A stretch of 64,000 nucleotides of DNA from Leisingera sp. M658 (GTDB lineage Bacteria > Pseudomonadota > Alphaproteobacteria > Rhodobacterales > Rhodobacteraceae), in contig NZ_CP083546.1 in assembly GCF_025144145.1 (NCBI RefSeq), forward strand, positions 4,126,001 through 4,190,000, given 5' to 3'. The notes beneath the pieces were generated by a model, which saw only the letters and a list, made by a program, of their open reading frames with translations, was not told the DNA's origin and did not search any database. The translations under genes and the position numbers were made by a program. Below are positions 62,698 to 64,000 of the stretch, in pieces (position 1 is the stretch's first letter; the number at the start of each line of letters is the position of its first letter).

Positions 62698-63423
62698 ATG
62701 GTGCCTTTGCTGATGACACGCCCGCTGGCAGCGGCAGAGCGGTTTGTGGCCGGGCTGCCCCAAGGGGCCCGTGCCGGGTTGCAGGTGGTCTATGCGCCGC
62801 TGATGCAGATCCGGCCGATACAGGCGCAAGTCAGCCTGGATGGCATGAAAGGCGTGATCTTCACATCGGCCAACGGGGTGGAAGCCGCTTCACGTGAAAC
62901 TGCGGCGCGCCTGCCGGCTTTTTGTGTCGGTGAGCGCACGGCCAAGGCTGCGGCAGAGGCCGGCTGGCAGGCGGTGAGCCTGGGGCAATGCGCGGATGAA
63001 TTGGTCGAAAGAATGCTGCAACAGCCGCCGGAAGCACCGCTGTTGCATCTCCGGGGCGCCCATGCGCGGGGCGGGATTGCGCAACGGCTTACTGATGGCG
63101 GTATCCCCTGCCGTGCGCAAACCGTGTATGATCAGGTTCTTCTAGCGTTGTCAGAGGAGGCGCAAGCGGTGCTTTCTGCACAGAAAGATGTGATCGTGCC
63201 GCTTTTCTCTCCCAGAACGGCGAGTCATTTTGCCAGCCAATGCGGGGATGCTGCGCATTTGCACCTGATTGCGCTGAGCCAGGCTGTTGCAGAACCATTG
63301 AAAAGCTTGAATTGCAAGGTGTTGCGCGTAAGTAAGGAACCTGATGCCCAAGCCATGGCAGAGGCTGTCTTTGATGCCGCAGCCCAGCTGTCCCGGCTTG
63401 AGGGCAAGGGGCGCGCAGAGTAG
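62698..63423 (+). CDS. hemD: Uroporphyrinogen-III synthase
   Basis: 241 residues. Closes and inverts ring D in tetrapyrrole synthesis. HemD is poorly conserved, but MTRPLAAAERFVAGLP, GVIFTSANGVEAA, FCVGERTAKAAAEAG and LLHLRGAHARGG fit, as does the gene order hemD followed by a Mic60-like gene. Good ribosome-binding site (CGGGAGC). Contains a degenerate parS-like palindrome near codon 65. hemC is not adjacent. Confidence 0.88.
   Translation: MVPLLMTRPLAAAERFVAGLPQGARAGLQVVYAPLMQIRPIQAQVSLDGMKGVIFTSANGVEAASRETAARLPAFCVGERTAKAAAEAGWQAVSLGQCADELVERMLQQPPEAPLLHLRGAHARGGIAQRLTDGGIPCRAQTVYDQVLLALSEEAQAVLSAQKDVIVPLFSPRTASHFASQCGDAAHLHLIALSQAVAEPLKSLNCKVLRVSKEPDAQAMAEAVFDAAAQLSRLEGKGRAE
62886..62901. 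other. Degenerate parS-like palindrome in hemD
   Basis: CGCTTCACGTGAAACT: 13 of 16 bases agree with TGTTTCACGTGAAACA, the central ten perfectly. It lies about 35 kb from the nearer full parS. Probably chance or a weak site. Confidence 0.3.
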
Positions 63424-63475
63424 TGTCCGGCGTGTTCGCACGAAATGTATATTTGGAATCGAGGGGGAGGCCGGC

Positions 63476-64000
<525 letters not shown>

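Overview
The window reads as a core chromosomal segment of an alphaproteobacterium of the order Rhodobacterales, most likely the Roseobacter group (Leisingera/Phaeobacter/Ruegeria-like). The pointers are the regB / senC-regA redox locus next to ahcY, the rho-mnmE-mnmG-rsmG-parA-parB block with consensus parS sites, a Roseobacter-type flagellin, alphaproteobacterial AddAB, a Mic60-like gene after hemD, and GC-rich intergenic hairpins of the kind common in this family. This is inference from gene content; no search was run. Coding density is very high and most genes overlap their neighbours by 1-8 bases. I see no prophage, insertion sequence, CRISPR array, tRNA or rRNA.

Layout. 0-8.6 kb: cca (cut by the window edge), a CoA-type Nudix hydrolase and hslO on the minus strand; a second Nudix gene; a response-regulator/PP2C phosphatase divergent from a lone Hpt protein; ilvA with a membrane protein; argG, a DUF1810 gene and an SCP2 protein. 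8.6-18.2 kb: a translationally coupled sulfotransferase/class IV aminotransferase pair, msrA, a ribokinase-like gene, maeB (malic enzyme plus phosphotransacetylase domain), an isolated flagellin gene and mutS. 18.2-22.8 kb: hrcA-grpE divergent from rph-rdgB-hemW-DUF454.

22.8-33.4 kb is the replication and segregation centre: hemJ, rho, mnmE, mnmG, rsmG, parA and parB run leftward and maf, aroE, coaE and dnaQ run rightward from a 409-base gene-free region (30275-30683) holding several DnaA-box-like 9-mers and an AT-rich stretch, my candidate oriC. Two perfect 16-base parS sites lie at the 5' ends of mnmG and rsmG, 3.6 and 5.5 kb away.

33.5-42.8 kb: secB, fxsA, timA-like, mltA, smr, a lipoprotein alpha/beta hydrolase, an hslV-membrane protein-hslU operon, a DUF1127 gene, two tandem Lin0512-family genes and trxA. 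42.8-51.3 kb is one long minus-strand operon tsaE-amgK-murU-addB-addA (t6A tRNA modification, cell-wall sugar recycling, double-strand-break repair). 51.3-58.4 kb: a PAS protein lacking a kinase domain with a CtrA-like site upstream, regB, senC-regA, an HD hydrolase, a small secreted protein and ahcY. 58.5-64 kb: a DUF899 gene with an AT-rich operator-like palindrome, a gap with an unassigned terminator (possible small RNA), DUF1761, the tsaD-gpsA-yciI-EVE operon, then divergent hemD and a Mic60-like gene carrying 16 tandem Glu-Thr codon pairs and running off the window.

Nothing here is an obvious large undescribed system. The best leads are the aminotransferase/sulfotransferase pair (with a replaced cofactor-contacting residue), the kinase-less PAS protein with its CtrA-like site, the protein inserted between HslV and HslU, the unassigned terminator near 59.4 kb, and the ahcY leader.
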